Shown here: positions 27,064-35,800 of the stretch, one piece after another
Numbering within the stretch: position 1 is the first letter of the stretch
Layout of the letters: every line of letters starts with the position of its first letter
Assembly (NCBI GenBank): GCA_947471985.1
Contig: CANIZL010000025.1
Coordinates: 1 to 63,491 of the forward strand
Direction of reading: 5' to 3'
DNA from: Verrucomicrobiota bacterium
Lineage (GTDB): Bacteria; Verrucomicrobiota; Verrucomicrobiia; Limisphaerales; UBA9464
Length of the DNA stretch: 63,491 nt
Notes under the pieces: model-generated
Told to the model about the DNA's origin: nothing
Databases searched by the model: none
Seen by the model: the letters and a program-made list of their open reading frames with translations, nothing else
Program-made: the position numbers and the translations under genes

Positions 27064-28377
27064 TCATTTCGTCAGTCGGTCGTCGGCAAGGATTTTCGCG
27101 GCTTCGATGCGGTTCCCCTCGAGCGTGACCGCGCCCACTTTTTCGTCGAGCCGGACGCCCACGGTTTGCCTCCGTTCGGCAACGGGGCGGGTGTCACGGA
27201 TGACGTTGTCTTTGAACAGCAAATCGTGCGTCGCCCCGCGCACGCGGATGCCGGCGGCCTCGCGCTTAACGCCGTTGTTTTCAATGACATTATGCTCCAG
27301 GCGATTGCGATGGCCGGCCATGCCCTCGCTTTCGTTGCGGAAGAAAATGCCGTCCTCCTGATTGGCCCGCACCTGGTTGTTGCGGAGCAGGTTGTCGGTG
27401 TCCTTGTGACCGATGGAGATGCCGAATCGTCCGTTGGCTTCCAGAATATTCTCTTCAAAGAGACCTTCCTTGACGCGCCAGCAGAGGAACAAGCCGTCTT
27501 CGCCGTTTTTTCGCGCGGTGCATTGGCTCACGTGCGGACGTTGCGAACCACTGCCCGGATGCAGACCGAGGCCGGCGTTGCCTTCACTGACGCAGCCCCG
27601 CACCGTCACATCGTTGGATTGTTGGAAGCTGATGCCGTCCCCGTGGTAATTCCGCACGGTGCAGCGCTCGATCACCGCGCCGGGACAGCGGTAAAGAAAG
27701 ATCCCGCCACCCCGACAACCGTTCAGGGAAATGTTCTCCGTCTGATTGCCCTCCACCGTCAGATCCTCCACGCGGACTTCCTCGGCGTGATAACCGCTGA
27801 TGACCGGGAACACGGTGGCCGCCTGCGCGCCTTCGCTCACCAGGCAGTCGGCATTCAGCGGCAGACTGAGGGAGAAGGTGTGACCAGTGCTGCCGGTAAT
27901 GCGGGCGACGGTGGTATGAAAGCCGGCAGCGTTTTTGTCCCAAATGGCCACCCCGTCGCCGACTGCGAAGCCGTCAGCCTTTTCCACGGTGAACTGTTCC
28001 TCGCCGAAATCGCCATCCAGTTTCAGGGCCGACACGGCGGCTTTCGCCTTGCGGAGAATCGTCTTTGACCCCTTTCCGCGCACGGTGACGTGTGGCCGCA
28101 GATGGAGCGAGTCGCGCATAAGAAATTCGCCATCGCCGATCTCGACCGTGCCCCCGCCGAGGTTTGCCACGAAATCCACCGCCGCCTGGAGGGCGCGATT
28201 ATCCGCGCCGGTGATATCCCCGGAGTGCACCCCGACGGTGATGCGGGCCCGATCCTGCATGGGCGTGTGCATGGCGTGGGGAAGTTGGGTGGGGCCAACC
28301 CGTGGCACTGGCTCCGCGGCCAGGCTGACCGCCAGACTTAGAAAGGCGAAACCGGAGAGGGATATAAACGGGCGCAT
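27064..28377 (-). CDS. Secreted right-handed parallel beta-helix protein
   Basis: A 437-residue exported protein with signal peptide (ISLSGFAFLSLAVSLAA). After an N-terminal cap that has the pectate-lyase-superfamily look (DNRALQAAVDFVANLGGGTVEIGDGEF), the chain repeats short rungs such as VIERCTVRNYHGDGIS, VTVRGCVSEGNAGLG, GLFEENILEANGRFGI and LEHNVIENNG. These are NosD/PbH1-type coils of a right-handed beta helix. Family members are polysaccharide lyases, hydrolases or epimerases; the catalytic residues cannot be assigned here. The gene lies upstream of the LTD gene on the same strand with a 221-bp gap, and downstream of the unrecognised secreted gene. Confidence 0.85.
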   Translation of the reverse strand: MRPFISLSGFAFLSLAVSLAAEPVPRVGPTQLPHAMHTPMQDRARITVGVHSGDITGADNRALQAAVDFVANLGGGTVEIGDGEFLMRDSLHLRPHVTVRGKGSKTILRKAKAAVSALKLDGDFGEEQFTVEKADGFAVGDGVAIWDKNAAGFHTTVARITGSTGHTFSLSLPLNADCLVSEGAQAATVFPVISGYHAEEVRVEDLTVEGNQTENISLNGCRGGGIFLYRCPGAVIERCTVRNYHGDGISFQQSNDVTVRGCVSEGNAGLGLHPGSGSQRPHVSQCTARKNGEDGLFLCWRVKEGLFEENILEANGRFGISIGHKDTDNLLRNNQVRANQEDGIFFRNESEGMAGHRNRLEHNVIENNGVKREAAGIRVRGATHDLLFKDNVIRDTRPVAERRQTVGVRLDEKVGAVTLEGNRIEAAKILADDRLTK

Positions 28378-28556
28378 CGGGAAAATCCTAGCCGCAGTGG
28401 GGTGGAATTAAAATGAGGAAAATCGGGGTTAACGGGAGACGTCGGGTGTTCGACGGGCGCGCCCACCCCGGGGAAGTGTGCCGTGCGAGCCTCCGCGGGC
28501 GAACGGTGTTTCTGGTGTGGGCTCACGGTCCGGATTCTCGCCGACCGGGCTGCCGT

Positions 28557-29630
28557 TTAGGGTGTCGACCCCTTCGACGCCACCAGCTTCCAGCCATTCG
28601 TCGATACCTCCAGCGCGCTGTGGCCGCGGTATTGGTCGTAAACCTTCTCCATCTCGGCGATGCTGTCGAACCACCCCACAATGTAGGCGGCGCCAAAGGA
28701 TTCGCCCGCCTGCACCGGGCGTTCGCCGACCTCATGGATGAAGCAGACGTAGCCGGTGCGTTGATGGCACCAAGCCTCGGAGGTGTCCGCGGGATTGAGG
28801 ACCATGCCGGCGAGCCACGGCCCGTCGACGCCGGTTTTGGGATCGCGGGTGTGATAGGCGCGGATCATCCGTTGGGGCACGCCGTCGCGGTCGCGGCGGT
28901 AGTTGAATTTTTCATCCGGGGCGAAATCCTTCACAAACTCGCGGGCTGGAATCCGGCCGTGATAGCTGAGATAAACTTCACTGAAGGTGTCGCCCGCCTG
29001 GTGTTTCAGATGGCCCGGCATATCCTGCCGAAAAAAGAGCGCCTCGCCCGCATTGCGGCTCAGGATGCGATCGCAGGAAAGGAAATACCGCTTTCCGGCG
29101 GGGAACACGAGCGTTTGCTGCCACTCGGATCCGGTCTGCTTGCCGGGGGCCGCCAGCCGATAGTTCCAGCGTTGCTCGACGGCGACGAAGTCCTTTCCCT
29201 CGATGACCCGCGGATGGAGTTCCTTGGCCTGCGTGCAGATTTGCGGGCCTTCGATGCTGCGTTTGGGCGTCCGGCCGTGGTAGGCGTTGTTAAAATCGTA
29301 GGGCAGATCGCCGGTTAACTGTCGGCGATACGCTTCATCGCTCCCCGGCTCCATGATCCAATCCTGAATATCGAGGCCAAAGCCCAGGTCGCGCGCCCCG
29401 GTTTTCCGGTCGAGAAAACTGCCGGCTTCGACGCCGCTGACGTAGCCCTTCTTCTTGATGGACGCCTCCAATACCGCCCCGCGCAGCGTGATCCGGTCCG
29501 CCGACTCTTCGATCGCAAACGGGCGGGTTCCCGGGGCCTGCGCCCGGACCGTCGAGCTGAAGGGAAGCTGCAGTATCGCCGTGCCGAGGAGGGCGATGAC
29601 GAAGCCATGACGTGTGAGTGCCCGTTTCAT
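28557..29630 (-). CDS. Secreted protein of unknown family
   Basis: A 357-residue exported protein; the ATG at 29630 starts MKRALTRHGFVIALLG, a signal peptide ending near STVRA. An in-frame ATG three codons upstream is equally possible. I do not recognise the family. The chain is beta-rich, with Trp/Tyr-dense strands such as DIQDWIMEPGSDE, RWNYRLAAPG, YFLSCDRI and YIVGWFDS. A galactose-mutarotase-like sandwich, common in polysaccharide lyases, is one guess. It precedes the beta-helix gene by 179 bp on the same strand, which suggests a shared glycan-related role, but that is inference. Confidence 0.65.
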   Translation of the reverse strand: MKRALTRHGFVIALLGTAILQLPFSSTVRAQAPGTRPFAIEESADRITLRGAVLEASIKKKGYVSGVEAGSFLDRKTGARDLGFGLDIQDWIMEPGSDEAYRRQLTGDLPYDFNNAYHGRTPKRSIEGPQICTQAKELHPRVIEGKDFVAVEQRWNYRLAAPGKQTGSEWQQTLVFPAGKRYFLSCDRILSRNAGEALFFRQDMPGHLKHQAGDTFSEVYLSYHGRIPAREFVKDFAPDEKFNYRRDRDGVPQRMIRAYHTRDPKTGVDGPWLAGMVLNPADTSEAWCHQRTGYVCFIHEVGERPVQAGESFGAAYIVGWFDSIAEMEKVYDQYRGHSALEVSTNGWKLVASKGSTP

Positions 29631-29639
29631 TGAATTCAT

Positions 29640-30088
29640 GGAAGGGATAACTGGTGACGGGAAAGTTGGGGAAGGCTGGCGGGCTGGGATAGCAGAAAGA
29701 TTGCCCATGGAATCATCTTCGACTGGCGAGGTTCGGAGTCCCGCCTTCAGGCGGTGGGGTGTGCGCTCGCAGGACGAGCGAAGGGACGACTCACGCGCTC
29801 GTCCGGACGAAAGCCCTGCCGGATAAATCCGGAACTCCGAACCTGGGACGTATGGAGTTCCGCCACCGGGAATCGTGAGGCGGTTCAGTTCGGTATTGAG
29901 AGCGAAGGCACTCTCGCACGAATTGCGTTGCCCGGCTGGCGTTGAAACCCGGGGACGAGTGCTTTTTCTAAGCAGGTTTCGTTGGGTGTTCAGGGGAATC
30001 TGGGTGGCAATCCGGAGTGCTCACCCGACGGATCCCTGGCCTCCCGCCTTGGCGACTCCGCGGCGGCCCGTCCCTTGTGGGGTGGCGG
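29640..30088. other. Structured intergenic region
   Basis: There is no supportable gene in these 450 bp between the unrecognised secreted gene and the DUF3592 gene. The left part holds the inverted-repeat element at 29729-29844. The right part contains only GC-rich sequence with short weak frames. The promoter of the secreted-protein gene must lie here. Confidence 0.45.
29729..29844. repeat. Inverted-repeat intergenic element (116 bp)
   Basis: The ends are a perfect 11-bp inverted repeat, AGGTTCGGAGT at 29729-29739 and ACTCCGAACCT at 29834-29844. Inside are smaller hairpins: CCGCC-TTCA-GGCGG (29741-29754), an ACGAGCG/CGCTCGT pair, and CCGGATAAATCCGG. The layout is that of a palindromic intergenic repeat or a very short non-autonomous element. 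The TCCCGCCTTCAGGCGG phrase is, from general knowledge, common in Verrucomicrobia genomes. Confidence 0.6.
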
Positions 30089-30568
30089 TCAGATATACTT
30101 GCCGACGAACCAAGCCAACGGCGGCAGGAGGATTCCAATAACCATGAACACGGCCGGCCCGGCGCCTTTCTCCTGCAGCAGGTACGCCTTGTCCGGAATT
30201 CCCGGGTCCAAATAGGCCTTCACCCGGGCGCCTACCGGAAAGGGTTTAAGTTCCTCCGCCGCTGATTCCGCCGAGGCCGAGCCCGTGACGATGATGTTGG
30301 GCCGCAGGAGATCGCTGGAATACTCGCGTCCACCGTAGGTATAACGGAACAGCAACTCGGGGCGGTAACTGGTGGTGGAGTTGTTGTGTAAAAGTCGACG
30401 ATCCGTATTGGAGGACACGCTCTTCAGAACTTCGGACTTCACGATTTCCACGTCGATGGGGACGGCGTTGGCGAGGAGGCGACGCTGCAGGAAATACTGG
30501 GTGATGCCCACGTAGAGCAGGGCGAAACCGCCACCGCCAAAGATGATAAAAGTGATCCACCGTGCCAT
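30089..30568 (-). CDS. DUF3592 membrane protein
   Basis: A 159-residue protein with a transmembrane helix at each end (WITFIIFGGGGFALLYVGI and AVFMVIGILLPPLAWFVG) and a beta-rich domain between. Family landmarks of DUF3592 are the VEIVKSEVLKS strand, YRPELLFRYTYGGREY, and FPVGARVKAYLDPGIPDKAYLL. The function of the family is unknown. It stands alone on the minus strand between two gene-free stretches. Confidence 0.8.
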   Translation of the reverse strand: MARWITFIIFGGGGFALLYVGITQYFLQRRLLANAVPIDVEIVKSEVLKSVSSNTDRRLLHNNSTTSYRPELLFRYTYGGREYSSDLLRPNIIVTGSASAESAAEELKPFPVGARVKAYLDPGIPDKAYLLQEKGAGPAVFMVIGILLPPLAWFVGKYI

Positions 30569-30889
30569 GGCATTAAAGGGTTGTTGGAGTGGTTTTGGTC
30601 TCGTTGTCTATTTCATCGCCCAGCGCAGGTCGGGAGGGCGTCTCCACCGACTGGCCGCGAGTCCGGCAGATTGCTTCGGCCGGATCGCCCCGGCAAGGCG
30701 ATTTGCACCGGAAAGTGTGCCAGTATTGGCGATTTGTAGGGGGTAATGGGCCGTTTTGCCTTCCTCGGTCATCGGCGGACTTCGTCATCATCGCCGGGCC
30801 TACGTCCGATGCCTTGGCCCCGGTGGATTCCTCGTTGTTGAGCGTGGCCGGGTGGTCATTTGGGGCCCAGTGGGGGTCGCCCTATGCGA
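30569..30889. other. Gene-free stretch before the DUF3592 gene
   Basis: I see no gene in these 321 bp. A plus-strand frame of 110 codons covers it but is Ser/Gly-rich, has no family look and runs into the opposite gene. The stretch should hold the promoter of the DUF3592 gene and the transcription end of the YjfC-like operon. Confidence 0.4.
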
Positions 30890-32011
30890 TCAGCGAAAAT
30901 AGTGTGGGACAAAGCGGCTGAGGTTTCCCGTGATGCGACGGGTGTCTTCGCGGATGCCGAGGCCGGCGGGTTCGTGATCGATCATCCACACGCCCAAAAC
31001 GGGGCGGTTCCCATTGAAGTTGGGCAGCGGCCCGGGCGCCTGATAAATGAAGCCTTCCTCCCCGTAGTCGCCGTCGGTGGCTTCAAGGGTGCGACCCTTT
31101 TCAACCCAAGTCACGTTATTGCCTTCGCGGCTCAGGCGGGGCTTGCGAATGTAGGTGCCCGCGAGTGGTTCGGCCGTTTCATAGGCAGGGAGAAGGTTGG
31201 GGTGGCCGGGAAATAGTTCCCAGAGAATCGGGAGGAGCCCTTTGTTGCTCAGGAGCATTTTCCACGCGGGCTCAATGAACCGGATGGGTTCGTTGACGAG
31301 ATGCGCGCCGAATTCCTCGTGCCAGAGCCATTCCCAAGGATAGAGCTTGAAACAGTGCGTGATGCGGTGGCCGTCGAGATCCACGAAGCAGTTCTGGCGG
31401 GCGTCCCAGCCGAGGGCGTCGATGGGGACCGTGCGCGTGGTGATGCCCGCCTGGGCGCAGGTGTCGCGCAGATAGAGCAACGTCTGCTCGTCCTCCGGAT
31501 GGTCCTTCACCCCGCTGAAGTGCAGGGTGGTTCCGGACTGCGAACGCCAGGCGGCGATGAGTCGCTCGTGGATGGAATTAAATTGATCGGCTTCGGGCCG
31601 GGTGTCCTGGAGCCAGAACCATTGGGCGACGCTGGCCTCGATCAACGCGGTGGGGGTATCGGCATTGTATTCCAGCAGCTTGGGGGGAGCGCTGCCGTCG
31701 TAGGCGAGATCAAAGCGGCCGTAAAGACTGAAGTCGTCGCGCTCCCAAGAGCGTTGGATGGACGGGATGGCGGCGGCCGGGATGCCGAGGCGAGGCCACC
31801 ACCCGCGTTGGATCACCGCTTCGGCCGCTTCGATGCACAGATAATGGAGCGTGTGCGCGGCAGACTCGAGCGTGTCCACCTCGGCGGCGGTAAATTCATA
31901 GCACGCGGACTCGTTCCAGTACGGGCCGTTTTCGTGCGAATGGTAGGTGAGACCAATTTTCTCGACCCGCTCGATCCAGTTCGACCGGGGGGCGCAGCTG
32001 TGGCGGTGCAT
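30890..32011 (-). CDS. Glutathionylspermidine-synthase-family ATP-grasp ligase (YjfC-like)
   Basis: A 373-residue ATP-grasp protein of the C-terminal glutathionylspermidine synthase family, which joins a carboxylate to an amine using ATP. Family blocks are RFDLAYDG, LLEYNADTPTALIEA, FKLYPWEWLWHEEFG, WKMLLSNKGLLPILWELFPGHPNLLPA, YIRKPRLSREGNN and LGVWMIDHEPAGLGIRED near the end. It has no N-terminal amidase (CHAP) domain, so it is the short YjfC/YgiC type, not bifunctional GspS. The ATG shares one base with the stop of the lipoprotein gene (TAATG), indicating coupled translation. The real substrate of this type is not known; peptide tagging has been proposed. Confidence 0.92.
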   Translation of the reverse strand: MHRHSCAPRSNWIERVEKIGLTYHSHENGPYWNESACYEFTAAEVDTLESAAHTLHYLCIEAAEAVIQRGWWPRLGIPAAAIPSIQRSWERDDFSLYGRFDLAYDGSAPPKLLEYNADTPTALIEASVAQWFWLQDTRPEADQFNSIHERLIAAWRSQSGTTLHFSGVKDHPEDEQTLLYLRDTCAQAGITTRTVPIDALGWDARQNCFVDLDGHRITHCFKLYPWEWLWHEEFGAHLVNEPIRFIEPAWKMLLSNKGLLPILWELFPGHPNLLPAYETAEPLAGTYIRKPRLSREGNNVTWVEKGRTLEATDGDYGEEGFIYQAPGPLPNFNGNRPVLGVWMIDHEPAGLGIREDTRRITGNLSRFVPHYFR

Positions 32012-32388
32012 TACGACGAGATGGAATGCGTGGAACTGCTGCTGCTGCCGAATCCGTTGCGGCGGACGCCGGAGTGATTCGACCGGGCTTGTTGGAGGGC
32101 TTCTTCGCTGGGCGAGGAGACGGTGGTGCTGCTTTGGTGGGGGGCTTGGGACCACTGGCCGCCGTGAAAGTACATGTGCCGGGTGGGATCGTAATGATTG
32201 TAGGGCAGGGGATACCAGGCGCGGAAGGGAGCGTGGTAATAGCCGACCCCGGCGACGTGGTAGTCGTTCGTGTAGACGCCACCGGAAAGCAACGGCTCAG
32301 CTGGTGGGTTCGAGGGCGTGCACCCGCTAAACGCACCGGCGGAAAGCCCGCCCAGCAGGACGAGCCGAATGCTCTTGGATTTCTTCAC
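32011..32388 (-). CDS. Small lipoprotein, YjfM/DUF1190-like
   Basis: A 125-residue lipoprotein: MKKSKSIRLVLLGGLSAGA, lipobox FSGC with Cys23, then a Tyr/His/Gly-rich middle (GVGYYHAPFRAWYPLPYN, HMYFHGGQW) and a low-complexity tail with GVRRNGFGSSSSS. Its position between a DUF350 gene and a YjfC-like ligase, its tail (Arg/Gly-Gly-Phe-Gly followed by Ser) and its lipobox all fit a shortened version of YjfM/DUF1190. That assignment rests mostly on context. The stop overlaps the ligase start (TAATG); the DUF350 gene ends 28 bp upstream. Confidence 0.78.
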   Translation of the reverse strand: MKKSKSIRLVLLGGLSAGAFSGCTPSNPPAEPLLSGGVYTNDYHVAGVGYYHAPFRAWYPLPYNHYDPTRHMYFHGGQWSQAPHQSSTTVSSPSEEALQQARSNHSGVRRNGFGSSSSSTHSISS

Positions 32389-32416
32389 CAGGAACGAACG
32401 GGTGGGGTCGTGCGAA

Positions 32417-32743
32417 TCAACCCAGCATGGAGGCAGCGACGATGAGGCACACGCCGATTATGACGGCGGCGGCCACGATGGCAGCGGCGATGTTTTTGTT
32501 TTCGATGATTTCCCGGGTGAGATCGCCCGGCGTCACTTTATCGAAGAGTTTGTAACCCGCGATGGCCGTAAATATGCCGAGCAGCGCGAACAACAGCATA
32601 TAGCCAACCGCCTGGCCGAGGGTATCGGCGTGCCAGCCGATGTGGGCGGGGGCCGTTTCGGATTGGGCCGCCGCCGGGAAAGTGACGGACATCAGCAAGG
32701 CGGCAGTGCGGACGAGATGGGGAAGTGCGGGGAGGACCTTCAT
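32417..32743 (-). CDS. DUF350 (UPF0719) membrane protein, YjfL-like
   Basis: A 108-residue membrane protein from the ATG at 32743 (MKVLPALPHLVRTAALLMSV), with a hydrophobic leader ending AAAQS and two clear helices: AVGYMLLFALLGIFTAIAGYKLFD and IAAAIVAAAVIIGVCLIVAASML. The loop DKVTPGDLTREIIENKNIAAAI is the hallmark of DUF350. These proteins recur beside YjfC-type ATP-grasp ligases, as in the E. coli yjfL-yjfM-yjfC set, and the same order is kept here. Its biochemical role is unknown. It follows the sigma-factor gene by 114 bp on the same strand. Confidence 0.9.
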   Translation of the reverse strand: MKVLPALPHLVRTAALLMSVTFPAAAQSETAPAHIGWHADTLGQAVGYMLLFALLGIFTAIAGYKLFDKVTPGDLTREIIENKNIAAAIVAAAVIIGVCLIVAASMLG

Positions 32744-32857
32744 GGCGTGACTCAATCCGGGCACGATGGGCAAGGAGGCCACGGCTTGTCAACGGAAGCC
32801 CCGAACGGTGTTCCCGCTGCCGCATTGCGGTGAGGTATGGAGCGCTGACTTGAGCCT

Positions 32858-35800
32858 TCAAGGCTGCCGTAGCGGAATCACGAGCGTGCCCAAATCCAGC
32901 GGCTCAGTGGCTCCGGTGTTTTCCGGAATCGTGACGCTGCGCTCCAGCTGTCCCAGTTCAGTGCGATTATAATTGTCGTCGTCATTCGCGGCGCCCGGGG
33001 CGGGTGGCTGTTTAACGCGCAATTTCAGGGAATACCGGCCGGGCGGCACGTCGTCGATGCGGAAGGAGCCGTCCGGTTGAATCGTGAGAAAATGTTTTCC
33101 GGTCTGCGCCTGCCAGCGTGCCCAGGCGCGTGCGTTTTGGATATATTGGGGATTCTTGCCCGGAAAGCCATCCGGCGGCGGGGGCGGCAAGTCCTCCCGA
33201 ATTTGCACCAATTGCTGCAAATCATCCCGCCACTCGAAGCCGGCCAAGGCACGAGAAAGCGCCAGCCGTCCGATAATGGCCCGTCCCACGCCACTGACGG
33301 TCACCTCGGCCACTTCTCCGCCGGTCACAGTTACCGGCGTCGCGGCGCCGATGCCCACCGGACCCAGGCCCGTGCGATTGAAATTGAAGTATCGACTTAC
33401 CTGGAATTTTCCGCCGGGAACCCGTTCGAAGCGAAAGCGCCCCCGGTTGTCCGTGGTGGTGTTGCCTTGCACTTCAATGCCCGGAGCGGCGGAATCCTCC
33501 TCGGGAAGACTCGCGGCCAAGGTTACCATTTTCCCGTCGGCCGGCTCGCCACCCACCCGCAAGGTCCCTTCAATGGCGCCCCAGGGCTTGAGCCCCAACG
33601 CCGTTCGCGCGACTTCCGCAACCGGCACAAACGCCCATCCGGAATCGTGCGCTACGAGAACCGACTGCGCGCCGATCGCGCGCGGCAGGGCAAATCGGCC
33701 GTTCGCATCGGTCACGGTTTGCGGAGCATCATTGCCGCTGAAGGCGCGTCCGTCGGTCCCGATGATAAGGCCAAAACCCACGCCATTCAGGCCAACCAAG
33801 GCCCCAGCCACCGGGCGCCCGCCGGGGTCTAAAACCAGACCGGCGATTTGACCCCCACGTCGCAAGCGAATCTCAAAAACCGATGAATCGTCCTTCACGG
33901 AGCGCGGATCGGACTTCAAGGGTTCGTATCCATCGGCTTCGACCAACAGGGAGAAGTTCTGGACGAACGGCATTTCCATCGGCCAATCGAATCGGCCGTC
34001 ATGACCCTCGCCCACCAGAGAGGTGCTGCCGCCGGTTTGCTCATCCAGCAGCACCCGAAAAAGCTTTAACGGGTCGCCCGATTCCGCGTCGCGGACGTCG
34101 CCGGTGATCCGAACGGTCCTGACTTGAGCCATGCGCTCGTCCCCGTCCGACGGATTGCCATCCTTGGGTTCGAGCGCGAGGACGACGTCGTGCGTCGTTT
34201 TATCCAGTATGAAGGAGTGCTTCCGCTCGCGGAATCCGTCGGCCGTGGCCGCAATTTTCAGCGGTCCGGGGGCGAATGGGCCCAGGATAAAGGTTCCGTC
34301 ACCCGAGGACTTCGTTTTTCGCGTTGGGAGGTTATAATTGTGTTCTTCCTGGATTTTGGCCTCGGCCAGGGCAGTCCCATCGCCATCGCGCACCTGCCCG
34401 TGGACGAACAGGCCGGTGTGCAAAATGACCACATGATTCGTGCGGAGTGTCGCCGGGCTCTGGAGATCCACCGCAACCCGAACGTAGTTTGGGTGCGACA
34501 CCGAATAGCGCATGGTGTTCCTGCCCACCAGCAGGGGCAATTGATCGGTGGCATACCGTCCCGCTTCGTCGCTGATCACCGAAGTGAGCGCGTCGAAGTA
34601 ATCGATATTCTCCCGCGCGCTCACATCCATGCCGGGCGAATGGAACTGGATCCGGGCCCCGGCCACGGGATGTCCGGCTTCGTCCTGAACGGTGCCCCGC
34701 AGCATCTGCCCCCGCTGCATTCGGCAGGTATAAAGCAGGAGTGGCTCCACGAACTCATGCTGTTTCCAACGCAAGTGCACCGGGACGTATCCGGGCACGG
34801 ACAACCAGAGCGAAACCTGATGAATGTTCGGATCAGCGGCGGGTATCTCCAGGTTGCCCTGCGAATCGGAATTCACCTCTTGTCGGCGCAATGGCTCCCG
34901 TCGCGTCCAGAAGAGGGCCATACCGCCGGCGACCAAGGCCCGATTGTCATCCGCGGCCCGGACATTGATGAGAATGCGCGAAGGCCCCGGCTGCGCCGGA
35001 AGCGGGGACGTCTCGGGAATCTTCGTCGCGGGCGCTTGGGCAGCTTGGGTGGGCGTGGCGGGGGCGGGATCCGCGACGGTCGCCGGCGTGGGTTCCGAAA
35101 GCTGGGTCCAAAACACGCCGCCGGCCACCAACACGACCAGCGCCGCCGCCGCCCACGGCAGACTTTGAAGCAGGCGGGCCAGGAACTGGTCCCGCTGGGC
35201 GCCGGCGGCGAGGCCCATCGACGCCGGGGCCGCGCTATTGCCAATGACCGCGGCGGAGATTTCCCCGCTGAGCCCCACCGGGGCGGCGCCGGCGGGCAGG
35301 TTCAAGAGCAGGGTGGTCAGCGCGGCGACGGTCAGCGCCACGCCGCGGTGACTGAGGAAGTTTCGCAGCTTTTCCACCGCGCGACTGACCCGTTTCTTGG
35401 CGGCTTCCTCGCCGACCCCGAGGCGCTCGCCCACTTGTCGCAGCGGCTGGTTTTCCAGAAAACGCAGCAGTACCGCGCGTCGATCGCTTTCCGAGAGGGC
35501 CGCCAGCGCGGCATCGAGGTGCGGTTCCACTGCGGTCCAATGCTCGGGCAGCGGGGCGGTTTCGGTGTCCGGTGGTTGCATGGTGGCCTGATGTTCGTGA
35601 TGGACGCGGCGTTGTTCCGCACGCACGGCGCGGGCGGCGACGAAGCGGGTGGTGCGGAAGAGCCAGCCCGAGAGAATCACCCCGGGACCCAGCGAACCCG
35701 CCTTGCGTGACAGGACGAGGAACACCGCTTGAGCGATGTCCTTCGCCAGCGCGGCATCGCGCACTTGCCGCAGGGCGGACGCATAGACCAGGTCCAGGTG

